Numbered from the stretch's first letter, positions 53,593-62,481 are shown. The stretch is DNA of 64,000 bases from Chitinophagaceae bacterium 26-R-25 (GCA_029906195.1 JARWSJ010000002.1:620001-684000), one strand, 5' to 3'. Numbers and translations: made by a program. Notes: a model not told the origin generated them from the letters alone.

Positions 53593-54702
53593 ATGTCCAA
53601 TCTCAATTTTACACATTTCACCTTAGGCGTAGAAGAAGAATACATGGTTATTGACCCAGCTACAAGGGAGCTGATAAGTCATGACCAGAAGCTGGTGCTG
53701 GAAGGCCAGAAGCTCATAAATGACAAAGTGAAAGCAGAAATGCACCAGGCCGTAGTAGAAGTGGGCACGGACATTTGTAACAATATTGACGAGGTTCTTC
53801 GTGACATTACCAGTTTGCGCCAAACACTGGCCGGCATTGCGGATGATAACAATTTGTGGCTCGGCGCTGCAGGTACGCATCCATTTAGCCACTGGCAAAA
53901 ACAATTGATCACAGCGCATGTGCGCTACGACGAAATGATCAATGAGTTTCAGGAAGCCGCAAGAAGCAATTTGATTTTTGGCCTGCATGTGCACGTTGGT
54001 ATGCAGAACAGGGAAATGGCGAACCACATTGCAAATTCTACACGATATTTTTTGCCCCATATATTCGCACTTAGCACCAATTCTCCGTTTTGGGAAGGAA
54101 GAAAAACGGGCTACAAATCATACAGAACAAAAGTCTTTGACAAATTTCCTCGCACCGGTATTCCCGAAGCATTTGAAAGCATTGAAGCATACGACAACTA
54201 CATCAAGCTGCTCGTAAAAACGAATTGCATTGACAACGCGAAGAAGATATGGTGGGATTTGCGCGTACATCCTTTTTACAACACTGTTGAATTTCGCATA
54301 TGCGACGTGCCATTGACTACCAGCGAAACCATTGCCCTCGCGGCCTTGTTCCAGGCGGTGTGTGCTAAAATTTACAAGCTGCGTTTGCAAAACATGAACT
54401 ACATCCAGTATTCCAGGGCGCTGATCAACGAAAACAAATGGAGGGCCAGCCGCTATGGAATTGACGGAAGACTGATTGACTTTGGCAAGGAAGAAGAGGT
54501 GAATACCCGAGTACTGATCAATGAACTGCTCGATTTTGTTGATGATGTGGTGGATGATCTGGGTAGCAGGCATGTTATTAAGAACATACAATCCATTCTC
54601 GAAAACGGCACAGGCGCCGACCGGCAGCTAAAGGTTTATGAAGAAACCGGTGGCGACCTGGTAAAGGTGGTTGACTTCATTCGTGGAGAGTTTTTGAAAT
54701 AA
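53593..54702 (+). CDS. GCS2-type carboxylate-amine ligase
   Basis: A 369-residue member of the GCS2/YbdK family of ATP-dependent carboxylate-amine ligases, related in fold to glutamate-cysteine ligase. The start block FTLGVEEEYMVIDP (10-23) contains the ATP/metal glutamates; EVGTDICNNIDE (about 56-67) and FGLHVHVGMQNRE (about 128-140) are signature segments; WWDLRVHPFYNTVEFRICDVPLT (about 219-241) completes the site. In many genomes this type of gene is near ATP-grasp and glutamine-amidotransferase genes; here such a pair lies 47 kb away at 4319-6473. Its real substrates are unknown. A repeat tract begins right at the stop codon. Confidence 0.88.
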   Translation: MSNLNFTHFTLGVEEEYMVIDPATRELISHDQKLVLEGQKLINDKVKAEMHQAVVEVGTDICNNIDEVLRDITSLRQTLAGIADDNNLWLGAAGTHPFSHWQKQLITAHVRYDEMINEFQEAARSNLIFGLHVHVGMQNREMANHIANSTRYFLPHIFALSTNSPFWEGRKTGYKSYRTKVFDKFPRTGIPEAFESIEAYDNYIKLLVKTNCIDNAKKIWWDLRVHPFYNTVEFRICDVPLTTSETIALAALFQAVCAKIYKLRLQNMNYIQYSRALINENKWRASRYGIDGRLIDFGKEEEVNTRVLINELLDFVDDVVDDLGSRHVIKNIQSILENGTGADRQLKVYEETGGDLVKVVDFIRGEFLK

Positions 54703-54880
54703 GTTGTTAGTTGATAGTTGTTGGCAGCCGGTGGCCGGCAGCCAGTAGCCGGTGTTTTGTGTGCAAAATTCTTTTCTAACAAAGGCTTTCTGAAGTTTTT
54801 AACACTGGTTAGCCTTCAACTACTGGCTACAGGTCACTGGCTACCGGTTACCAGTACATATCCGCTAACAACTCCCCGAA
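54700..54880. repeat. inverted repeat, GC-rich AGCCGGT heptads
   Basis: The outer part has TTGTTAG-like units at 54703-54722, with the complement CTAACAAC near 54867. The inner left arm (about 54724-54754) has units AGCCGGT, GGCCGGC, AGCCAGT, AGCCGGT. The right arm (about 54819-54860) has CTACTGG, CTACAGG, TCACTGG, CTACCGG, TTACCAG. Both keep a 7-base step although the sequence is GC-rich. The remaining part of 54703-55030 has nothing clear. Confidence 0.8.
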
Positions 54881-55030
54881 TAACTCCACCAGCGGCAACA
54901 CGCTACAATTCTTTTCGCTTAATTTCGTGACGTTTAAACCGACCTTTTTAATTTAAATAAATAGTGGATGAAATGAGCATTGCAACGATTTTGCCATTCC
55001 ATCCAACCAAAATAAAATATAAAAAAACAG

Positions 55031-57511
55031 ATGAAAAAAATAGCGAACATATTTCTGTTAGCAATTTTACTGGTTTGCAATATTGTGAATGCTCAGGCAC
55101 CTGCAACCTATAGCAGCGCTGATATTTTGTCCGGCCTGAAAAAACTAAATGTGCTAGGCTCGGTTTTATACATAGCTGCACACCCAGATGATGAAAACAC
55201 CAAGTTGTTAGCTTTTTTATCCAAAGAAAAACTATATCGCACCGGCTATTTATCACTCACCCGTGGCGATGGCGGACAGAACCTGATCGGCAACGAACAA
55301 GGGGTGGAACTGGGTTTGATCCGCACACAGGAATTGCTGGCCGCAAGAAGAATTGACGGTGCTGAACAATTTTTTTCAACAGCCTTCGACTTTGGTTTTT
55401 CAAAAAGCACAGAAGAAGCATTGAAGATGTGGGGAGAAGAGAAAGTATTGGCAAATGCCGTTTGGGTTATCCGCAAATTTCAACCGGATGTCATCGTTAC
55501 AAGATTTCCGGAAGATAGTCGCGCTGGCCACGGTCACCACTCTGCATCTGCAGTTATTGCACGCGAAGCATTTATCGCCGCCGCCGATCCTAAGCGCTTT
55601 CCTGAACAATTTGCCTTTGGCGTAAAACCATGGCAGGCAAAAAGAATTTTGTGGAACACTTTCAATTTTGGAGGCGCAAATACCACCAGTGAGGACCAGT
55701 TCAAAATGGACATTGGTGGCTACAACGCACTGCTTGGAAAAAGCTACGGAGAAATGGCCGCGCAAAGCCGCAGCCAGCATAAGAGCCAGGGATTTGGGGT
55801 GGCTTCTTCAAGAGGACAGTCTTACGAATATTTCAAAACCACACTGGGCAGCAATCCGAAGACAGACCTGATGGATGATGTGACCACAACTTGGAATAGA
55901 GTAGAAGGAGGCAAGGCAATCGCTGCACAGGTAGATGCGATCATCAAAAATTATGCTTCAGCAGAACCTGGAAAGTCCGTTGCCGCACTGGTTACGCTGT
56001 ATCAATCGATCAGCAAATTGAAAGATGGTTATTGGAAAGAAAAAAAGCTGGCCGAAGTGCAGCAACTCATTGAAGCTTGTGCAGGCCTGTACATGGAAGC
56101 CAGCACTAACCAGGAATATGCTGTGCAAGGTGATTCAATGCCTGTAAATCTGAGCATCAATAATCGTGAAGATGTAAAGGTGTCTTTGGTTAAAGCGGAA
56201 ATAGGCAACAAAGAAATTGCAGGCAAACAAGATCTCGAAACAAACAAATCATTCAGTTTTCCAACGATGTTTTCTGTTGCGCCGGACAACGCTTTGTCGC
56301 AACCATATTGGTTAATTGAACCCATGCAAAAGGGAAGCTTTACCGTAAATGATCAAACGCTGATAGGCAAGCCGCAAAATGATCCAGCCTTCGAAGCAAC
56401 ATTTGTGATTTCTGTAAACGGACAAGAGCTTACCTATAAAAAGCCAGTGCTTTATAAGTATACCGATCCTGTAAAAGGAGAGTTGTATGAACCGCTTGTA
56501 ATTCTCCCCGCCTACCGCTTAGAGATTCCAAGTCCGCTCAACATGATGATTTCTGGAAGCGGAAAAACATTTACACAGGAAGTAAAATACATTGCCAATA
56601 AAGACATTCCTGATGTTAAGATCTACGAAAATGACAAATTGCTGGTTGATGATACAAAAGGCTTGAAGAAGGGCCAGTATGCTGTTTTCTCTCATCCATT
56701 CGACATGAGTTTTTATGGCAACAACGCTGCCGGTGAATATGATATGAACCTTTATCAGCAGCCGCAAAAAGAAGCTGCAAAGGTGCTGCGCAAAATTCAG
56801 TACGATCATATTCCTAACATTAACTACTTCTCCAATGCCGTTGTGAGAAATGTATTGGTTGATGTAAAAACAGTAGGTAAAAAGATCGGTTACATAAAAG
56901 GTGCAGGCGATAAAGTTCCCGAAGCGCTTGCTCAAATGGGTTATGATGTTACTTTTCTTGACGAGAAAAATATAGCATCCGGAAATCTTTCGCAGTTTGA
57001 TGCGATCATCACCGGTGTTAGAGCTTACAATATTTACGACTGGTTAAACACATATCATTCATTGCTGATGCAGTATGTGGAAAACGGCGGAAACTTAATT
57101 GTTCAGTACAACACCTCCAATCAAATTGGCCCAGTAAAAGCAAAGATCGGGCCCTACGATTTTGGTATTTCACGAGCACGCATAACCGATGAAAATGCTG
57201 CAGTTAAAATTTTACAACCGGAACACCAGGTATTGAATTTCCCTAACAAAATAACATCGAAAGACTTTGAAGGTTGGATACAAGAGCGCAGTATCTACCA
57301 TGCATCAAATTGGGACAAACACTATGAAACAGTTTTCTCCATGCATGATCCGGGCGAATCTGATGACGATGGGAGTTTAATCACCACAAAATACGGCAAA
57401 GGAACTTTTGTGTACACTGGACTGGTTTTCTTCAGGGAACTTCCTGCCGGTGTACCGGGAGCCTATCGTTTGATGGCGAATATTATTGGGTTAAACAAAA
57501 GTTCGAAATAG
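55031..57511 (+). CDS. secreted PIG-L family deacetylase
   Basis: An 826-residue exported protein. Signal peptide residues 1-21 (VNAQ). The LmbE/PIG-L de-N-acetylase domain (about 40-290) has the zinc motif H51-P-D-D54-E and H167-x-x-H170 (GHGHH). Beta-rich domains follow (about 350-600), then a GATase-like fold near the end (IDALITGVRAYNIYDWL-like, GGNLIVQYNTSNQIGP). It should remove acetyl groups from an N-acetyl sugar derivative in the periplasm. Downstream, two small membrane proteins and a sodium symporter are on the same strand, suggesting an uptake route for the product. Confidence 0.9.
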   Translation: MKKIANIFLLAILLVCNIVNAQAPATYSSADILSGLKKLNVLGSVLYIAAHPDDENTKLLAFLSKEKLYRTGYLSLTRGDGGQNLIGNEQGVELGLIRTQELLAARRIDGAEQFFSTAFDFGFSKSTEEALKMWGEEKVLANAVWVIRKFQPDVIVTRFPEDSRAGHGHHSASAVIAREAFIAAADPKRFPEQFAFGVKPWQAKRILWNTFNFGGANTTSEDQFKMDIGGYNALLGKSYGEMAAQSRSQHKSQGFGVASSRGQSYEYFKTTLGSNPKTDLMDDVTTTWNRVEGGKAIAAQVDAIIKNYASAEPGKSVAALVTLYQSISKLKDGYWKEKKLAEVQQLIEACAGLYMEASTNQEYAVQGDSMPVNLSINNREDVKVSLVKAEIGNKEIAGKQDLETNKSFSFPTMFSVAPDNALSQPYWLIEPMQKGSFTVNDQTLIGKPQNDPAFEATFVISVNGQELTYKKPVLYKYTDPVKGELYEPLVILPAYRLEIPSPLNMMISGSGKTFTQEVKYIANKDIPDVKIYENDKLLVDDTKGLKKGQYAVFSHPFDMSFYGNNAAGEYDMNLYQQPQKEAAKVLRKIQYDHIPNINYFSNAVVRNVLVDVKTVGKKIGYIKGAGDKVPEALAQMGYDVTFLDEKNIASGNLSQFDAIITGVRAYNIYDWLNTYHSLLMQYVENGGNLIVQYNTSNQIGPVKAKIGPYDFGISRARITDENAAVKILQPEHQVLNFPNKITSKDFEGWIQERSIYHASNWDKHYETVFSMHDPGESDDDGSLITTKYGKGTFVYTGLVFFRELPAGVPGAYRLMANIIGLNKSSK

Positions 57512-57760
57512 AAGAAGTCAAAAGTTATCCAATTTGAAAATTTGAGGATTTGAAAATTTGAAAATGTTTTAGTGGACTTTCCGAAATAATCATTTGCTCG
57601 AGGATAATTGGGAGATGATCATTAAAAAGAAAAATTGCGGAAAATGAATTTTCAAATCTCCATATTTTCAAATTTTCAAATAAAGCACAGTCTTGAAATC
57701 TCGGACCGAGACGGTGTCTTGCACACGCTTTTTTGACTTTTGACTTTTTAATTTTTATTT
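57510..57760. repeat. nested inverted repeats, ATTTGAAA and AAAGTC arms
   Basis: Inner arms 57531-57566 and 57646-57681 consist of ATTTGAAA octamers. Outer stretches are AAGTCAAAAGTT (57514-57525) and the TTTTGACTTTTGACTTTTTA type (about 57731-57750). Together they fill the 252 bases between the PIG-L gene and the next small gene. Confidence 0.78.
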
Positions 57761-57763
57761 ATT

Positions 57764-57925
57764 ATGGGTAAGCCGAAACAACAGGGAAGAAGAGATATTG
57801 GGATATTGATTTGTGTCATCTTAGGACTAATAATCGGCGCGTTTATCAAACGCGTTTCAGTTGGATTGATCATTGGGCTTGGCCTCGGTTGGATGGCAGG
57901 CATGCTGATCTCCGGACGAAAATAA
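57764..57925 (+). CDS. 53-residue two-helix membrane protein
   Basis: A very short gene of 53 codons. It has a basic start (MGKPKQQGRRD) and two hydrophobic segments (about 12-28 and 32-50) rich in glycine (LGLIIGAFIKR, GLIIGLGLGWMAGML), the look of a small glycine-zipper membrane protein. No family name is known to me. A sister gene of 45 codons starts 24 bases later and is coupled to the symporter gene, so the three are likely one operon. Confidence 0.7.
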   Translation: MGKPKQQGRRDIGILICVILGLIIGAFIKRVSVGLIIGLGLGWMAGMLISGRK

Positions 57926-57948
57926 TCTGCAATAAATCGAACATACAA

Positions 57949-58086
57949 ATGAGCAACATAAAAACAAATACAGATGAAGATGTAGCTCCGGCTTTTAAAA
58001 GCTGGCGCACATGGTACACACTAGTCATAGTTATTCTTGCGTTGCTTATTGTATCGTTTCAATTATTTACTAAATACTTTTCATGA
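57949..58086 (+). CDS. 45-residue single-helix membrane protein
   Basis: A 45-codon gene: an acidic 18-residue head (MSNIKTNTDEDVAPAFKS), one membrane helix (about 22-38, WYTLVIVILALLIVSFQLF) and a short tail. Its stop overlaps the ATG of the symporter gene in ATGA, a sign of translational coupling. It may be a small accessory subunit of the symporter; such companions are known for several sodium symporters. The longer frame from 57811 lies in a different frame from the two-helix gene and overlaps it, so it is discounted. Confidence 0.75.
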   Translation: MSNIKTNTDEDVAPAFKSWRTWYTLVIVILALLIVSFQLFTKYFS

Positions 58087-59789
58087 GCTTTATAGATTGG
58101 ATAGTACTGGCGGTCACGCTTCTCATCATCATTGGTTATGGATTGTATAAGAGCCGTACAACAAAAAATCTGGACGGTTATTTTTTAAGCAACAGGAGCA
58201 TGCCATGGTATCTCATTTTACTTAGTATAATGGGAACGCAAGCCAGCGCCATTACGTTTCTTTCAGCTCCCGGGCAGGCATATACAGACGGCATGCGCTT
58301 TGTGCAATACTATTTTGGGTTGCCGCTTGCGATGGTTGTATTGTGCATCACATTTGTTCCCGTTTTTCACAGGTTAAAAATTTACACCGCATACGAATAT
58401 TTAGAAGAGCGATTTGATCTCAAAACGAGAACACTTACATCCTTTCTGTTTCTTTTACAAAGAGGACTTTCAACAGGTATAAGCATCTACGCCCCATCAA
58501 TTATTTTGTCATCGTTATTGGGTTGGAACATTTACTGGACAAACATTTTCATGGGCGGCCTGCTCATCATTTATACCGTAACCGGCGGTGCTAAAGCTGT
58601 AGCATATACACAGCAGTTGCAGCTCATAATCATATTTGCGGGGATGTTTTTAGCAGCCTACATGGTCGTGCATTTGCTGCCTGAAGGCGTTGGTTTTGTT
58701 GATGCCTTAAAGGTGAGTGGCAAGCTGGGAAAATTAAACGTGATAACAAGCGGCAACGGTGAAAAAGGATTCAACTGGAGCGACCGTTATAATATTTGGA
58801 GCGGGCTGATCGGAGGCTTCTTTCTCGCACTATCTTATTTTGGAACCGATCAAAGCCAGGTCGGGCGCTATCTCACTGCAAAAAATGTCGCTGAAAGTAA
58901 AACCGGTCTGCTGATGAACGGCATAGTAAAAGTGCCGATGCAGTTTTTGATTTTACTGATTGGTGCTTTGATATTTACATTCTACCAGTTTAACCAGGCG
59001 CCGATTTTCTTCAACCAGGCACAAGTCAATAAACTTGCCGCCTCGCCAAAAAAAGATACGCTGAAGGCGATGGAGCAGCAATACAATCTTTTGTCGGCAA
59101 AGAAAAAAGAGCTGTCGACAACATTTGTTAAAGAAGAAAAGAATGGCGGCGCGTCAGTTTCAACGGTAGAGGAACTAAGAAATGTAAACGCAGAAAGTGA
59201 AAAAATAAGAACCGGTTTAAAAGATGTTTTGAAAAAAGAAGTCGGCGGTGACGCAAGTGATACGAATTACATTTTTATAAGGTTTGTAGTCGATTATTTG
59301 CCAAAGGGACTCGTTGGGTTATTGATAGCTGTGATCTTCCTGGCAAGCTGGGGAAGCATTGCTGCCGCCCTAAATTCTCTGGCATCAAGCACCGTTGTAG
59401 ATATTCATAAAAAGTTTATCAATACATCCTGTACTGAAATGAAAGACTACTCCATATCCCGTTACTATAGCCTTGCCTGGGGCATTTTTTGTATCGTGAT
59501 AGCTCAATTCGCCAATAACATGGGGAGTCTAATTGAAGCGGTAAACGTTTTGGGCTCATTGTTTTATGGTGTGATCCTTGGCATTTTTCTCGTTGCATTT
59601 TATTGTAAAAGAGTGAAAGGCAACGCGGTGTTTGCAAGCGCCTTAATTGTAGAATTAGCCATTATTCTGTTGTTTTGGAAAAGCAACATCGGGTTTTTAT
59701 GGTTAAACCTGATCGGGGCATTAGGCGTGGTGGCAGTGGCATTGATAATACATGCAACGTTCAATCTGCTTAAATTGTCAAAGGAATAA
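58083..59789 (+). CDS. sodium:solute symporter (SSS family)
   Basis: A 568-residue SSS-family symporter with about 13-14 membrane helices. The first helices show FIDWIVLAVTLLIIIGYGLYKSR and the family motif LSIMGTQASAITFLSAPGQAY; LALSYFGTDQSQVGRYLTAKN (about 257-277) is the classic SSS signature. A charged loop of about 80 residues (about 315-395, with KKDTLKAMEQQYNLLSAKKKEL) is an insertion in the middle. The neighbouring PIG-L deacetylase suggests a sugar or sialic-acid-like substrate, but this is inference. Confidence 0.92.
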   Translation: MSFIDWIVLAVTLLIIIGYGLYKSRTTKNLDGYFLSNRSMPWYLILLSIMGTQASAITFLSAPGQAYTDGMRFVQYYFGLPLAMVVLCITFVPVFHRLKIYTAYEYLEERFDLKTRTLTSFLFLLQRGLSTGISIYAPSIILSSLLGWNIYWTNIFMGGLLIIYTVTGGAKAVAYTQQLQLIIIFAGMFLAAYMVVHLLPEGVGFVDALKVSGKLGKLNVITSGNGEKGFNWSDRYNIWSGLIGGFFLALSYFGTDQSQVGRYLTAKNVAESKTGLLMNGIVKVPMQFLILLIGALIFTFYQFNQAPIFFNQAQVNKLAASPKKDTLKAMEQQYNLLSAKKKELSTTFVKEEKNGGASVSTVEELRNVNAESEKIRTGLKDVLKKEVGGDASDTNYIFIRFVVDYLPKGLVGLLIAVIFLASWGSIAAALNSLASSTVVDIHKKFINTSCTEMKDYSISRYYSLAWGIFCIVIAQFANNMGSLIEAVNVLGSLFYGVILGIFLVAFYCKRVKGNAVFASALIVELAIILLFWKSNIGFLWLNLIGALGVVAVALIIHATFNLLKLSKE

Positions 59790-59800
59790 ACCCCAGAAAG

Positions 59801-60229
59801 ATGTGCAGATTTTTACTTTTATTGTTGGTAGTGCCGGTTATGATGTTGTCGTGTACTAAAAGTTCAACCACTGCAAATACCAGTTATGATGCAGGTTCAG
59901 ACGTTTTCAGGGGAACGTATGTACAAGCAGGCTACCAGGCGGACACGCTTGTGGTTTCTGTTACAAATGGCAAGCCCAGCCTGTTCTACAATTCCAAAGC
60001 TTATCGCGACAATATAAGCGGACCGGCGCACCCTGAGTTACAAACATTTGAATATGAATTTAAAGACGGGAAAATTGGCGTTCGCCCCATTAACTCTCAG
60101 ATAAGTTCCTTCGTGTATTATGATTTTAGTTGGGTAGTTGCCGGGAAAACTTTTAAGATCCAGGCAATGGCCATTCAACCAAGTTTAAATACAGCATCAT
60201 CCTTTTGTACATTTCAAAAAGTTCAATAA
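59801..60229 (+). CDS. small lipoprotein of unknown function
   Basis: A 142-residue lipoprotein 11 bases downstream of the symporter gene. The lipobox is VVPVMMLSC, with Cys at residue 18, followed by a Thr/Ser/Asn linker. The mature domain is beta-rich (GTYVQAGYQADTLVVSVTNGKPSLFY ... FEYEFKDGKIGVRP). I do not recognise a family. Its place suggests it is the last gene of the PIG-L/symporter group. Confidence 0.75.
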   Translation: MCRFLLLLLVVPVMMLSCTKSSTTANTSYDAGSDVFRGTYVQAGYQADTLVVSVTNGKPSLFYNSKAYRDNISGPAHPELQTFEYEFKDGKIGVRPINSQISSFVYYDFSWVVAGKTFKIQAMAIQPSLNTASSFCTFQKVQ

Positions 60230-60235
60230 GGCGCA

Positions 60236-60616
60236 CTGATAATTAATAATTAGAAATTCAATGTCGTTTAGTTAAGCTGTTTGAAAAATTAAGAGCATGT
60301 CGCTTGTCATCCCGACGAAGGAGGGATCTGAAGCTAACACAAGCGCACACTATGCGTTAACAATCACGCAGATCCCTCCTTCGTCGGGATGACAAGCAGT
60401 CTTTTCTAACGGATGACAACCACCATTCGGGTCAAAAATCCTTAACTAGAGGACATTGAATAAGAAATTAATAATTAATATTTTGTCTCTCTAAACCTTT
60501 GATTTTTCCTTGTTTAGCCGAACTGAAAGCATTTGACGTTACAATCTGTCAGGTCCCGAAGTCGCATTTGCCCGTAAATGCAACCTTATTAATTATTCTT
60601 TATTAATTATTAATTG
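60236..60616. repeat. ATTAATA heptad arms around long REP hairpin
   Basis: Heptad arms at 60236-60257, 60464-60480 and 60588-60616 (TTAATTATT type) flank a long hairpin: CTTGTCATCCCGACGAAGGA and continuing GGGATCTG at 60306-60333, with its complement at about 60368-60398. The loop is about 40 bases. No gene lies in the 472-base gap. Confidence 0.85.
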
Positions 60617-60632
60617 ACCTACGACTTCCTGA

Positions 60633-60661
60633 TTTGTGTAAATAACATTCTCTTATCTTCG
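60633..60661 (+). promoter_or_regulatory. promoter of the glycosyltransferase gene
   Basis: TTTG at 60633-60636, 17 bases, TATCTTCG at 60654-60661 (one mismatch to TAnnTTTG). The leader would be about 35 bases. Confidence 0.5.
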
Positions 60662-60701
60662 CAGGCCTTATTTTTGAGAAAATTTGATTAAAGAATAATC
60701 C

Positions 60702-61727
60702 TTGCAACCAAAAGTATCAGTCGTTATCTTAAACTGGAATGGGCAAAAACATTTGCAGCAATTCCTCCCTTCCGTTCTCGCATCAACTTACTCAAACGTT
60801 GAAATAGTGATGGCTGATAACGCGTCCACGGATGATTCTGTCGATTTTGTTCAGAAAAATTATCCCGAAATAAAAATATTAAGGCTATCGGAAAACTTCG
60901 GCTTTGCAAAAGGTTACAATGAAGCATTGAAGCTAGTAGAAGCCGATTACTTCGTTTTGCTGAATTCAGATGTAGAAGTAGAAAGCGGCTGGATCGAACC
61001 AATTATCGAGCTCATGGAGAGCGATAAGAACATAGGTGCTTGCCAGCCCAAGCTGCGCATGTTTGCCGATAAAAGATTGTTCGAATATGCCGGTGCAGCA
61101 GGGGGGTGGTTGGACAGACTTGGCTATCCCTTTGCCCGGGGAAGAATATTTGACATCTGTGAAGAAGATCATGGGCAGTATGATGAGATAGCGCAAATAT
61201 TCTGGGCCAGCGGAGCCGCAATGTTCGTAAGAAGCGAAGTGTACAGAGAGCTTGAAGGGCTGGATGAATATTTCTTTGCACACCAGGAAGAAATAGATCT
61301 GTGCTGGAGAATGCAGTTACATGGATACAAAATCATGGCATGTCCAAAATCCGTGGTGTACCACGTTGGAGGAGGAACATTACCAAAGGGAAACGAAAGA
61401 AAAGTATATCTCAACTTCCGGAATAATTTGGTCATGATGGCAAAGAATCTGCCCGTTGCAATGGCTCTATGGAAAATACCCTACAGGTTTTTGCTGGATG
61501 CCATAAGTGCATGGAAGACGTTGCTGGCGGGTGAGACACACTACATCACTGCAATTTTGCGAGCGCATGGAAGCTTTTTGAAATGGTTGTTGTTCGAGAG
61601 AAAGAAAAGTGTGTTTGCAAAAAAGAGAATTGGAAAACTGCACGGATATTACACCCACAGTATCGTATGGAAACATTTTATACTGGGAGAGAAAAGATTT
61701 TCTGAAATTCTCGGCACCAAAAAATGA
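60702..61727 (+). CDS. family 2 glycosyltransferase
   Basis: A 341-residue GT2 glycosyltransferase of the rhamnosyltransferase-like type. It starts with TTG (60702-60704), right before the conserved VSVVILNWNG strand; no ATG precedes it in frame. Nucleotide-sugar motif: MADNASTDDS (38-47) and L-N-S-D90-V for the metal. The acceptor site is HQEEIDLCWRM (about 198-208). The C-terminal part (about 240-320) is amphipathic and may touch the membrane. There are no neighbouring sugar genes, so the polymer is unknown. Confidence 0.92.
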   Translation: MQPKVSVVILNWNGQKHLQQFLPSVLASTYSNVEIVMADNASTDDSVDFVQKNYPEIKILRLSENFGFAKGYNEALKLVEADYFVLLNSDVEVESGWIEPIIELMESDKNIGACQPKLRMFADKRLFEYAGAAGGWLDRLGYPFARGRIFDICEEDHGQYDEIAQIFWASGAAMFVRSEVYRELEGLDEYFFAHQEEIDLCWRMQLHGYKIMACPKSVVYHVGGGTLPKGNERKVYLNFRNNLVMMAKNLPVAMALWKIPYRFLLDAISAWKTLLAGETHYITAILRAHGSFLKWLLFERKKSVFAKKRIGKLHGYYTHSIVWKHFILGEKRFSEILGTKK

Positions 61728-61772
61728 ATTGAATAGTTTCAACCTTTATTTTTGCAATGCAATAAAAAACTT

Positions 61773-61985
61773 ATGGCACAGAACGAACAACATTTTGACG
61801 ATCCAACAAAGAAAGACTTCGCTAGAAACTGGGTTAACTCATCTGTATTTTTATTTTATCTTCAAGTATTTTGTGTGTTAGCTTTTGTGCTTGGCGGATG
61901 TTACGGTTTGTACCAGCACCGTTACAAAGGTCATCCGGATGTAGCAGTACCTGAAAGCACCCAGTATACTCCGAAATACAAATAA
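61773..61985 (+). CDS. 70-residue membrane protein
   Basis: A small protein starting at the ATG at 61773 (MAQNEQHFDDPTKKDFARNW). One membrane helix spans about 22-45 (SSVFLFYLQVFCVLAFVLGGCYGLY), and the tail is hydrophilic with prolines. I do not recognise the family. A TATTTTTG box ends 19 bases before this start (61747-61754), which supports it over the earlier ATG at 61752. Confidence 0.7.
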   Translation: MAQNEQHFDDPTKKDFARNWVNSSVFLFYLQVFCVLAFVLGGCYGLYQHRYKGHPDVAVPESTQYTPKYK

Positions 61986-62012
61986 AAAATATTTGAAAAA
62001 GTAGGAGAAAAA

Positions 62013-62043
62013 GTTGGAGGGTTCAAAAAATAAAATAACTTTG
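62013..62043 (+). promoter_or_regulatory. promoter of the tRNA cluster
   Basis: GTTG at 62013-62016, 19 bases, TAACTTTG at 62036-62043, a perfect TAnnTTTG. The first tRNA begins about 96 bases after the likely start of transcription. Confidence 0.55.
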
Positions 62044-62145
62044 CACTCCCAATCAAAATAACAAAAGCTCTTATAAGTAAAAGCAAATCAATAAGATAGC
62101 CTATACGAAGGGTGATTTTGAAAGGAAAAAAGTTCTTTATAATAA

Positions 62146-62218
<73 letters not shown>

Positions 62219-62226
62219 CTGAGACA

Positions 62227-62258
62227 AAGCAGATAGCCTCAGTTATCTGCTTTTTTTG
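62227..62258 (+). terminator. terminator after tRNA-Gly copy 1
   Basis: AGCAGATA-gcctcag-TATCTGCT with one shift, followed by TTTTTTT. The same hairpin follows tRNA-Gly copy 2. Confidence 0.75.
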
Positions 62259-62274
62259 TCTTAAAGATAGTGTC

Positions 62275-62360
62275 ACCCGGGTGGTGGAACTGGTAGACAC
62301 GCAGGACTTAAAATCCTGTGGGCAGCAATGCTCGTGTGGGTTCAACTCCCATCCCGGGTA
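62275..62360 (+). tRNA. tRNA-Leu (TAA)
   Basis: 86 bases with a long variable arm, as in class II tRNAs. Acceptor ACCCGGG pairs with CCCGGGT, discriminator A. The anticodon arm CAGGA-CTTAAAA-TCCTG gives anticodon TAA. CCA is not encoded. Confidence 0.94.
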
Positions 62361-62408
62361 CTCTTTTAGAGCGCTATTATTATAAAGGGTATAAAGTTCT
62401 TACAACAA

Positions 62409-62481
<73 letters not shown>

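Noticed and set aside
57811-57948. Upstream extension of the 45-residue protein gene (91 codons in total)
   Set aside because: The extra 46 codons overlap the 53-codon gene in another frame and encode no plausible protein; the ATG at 57949 is preferred.
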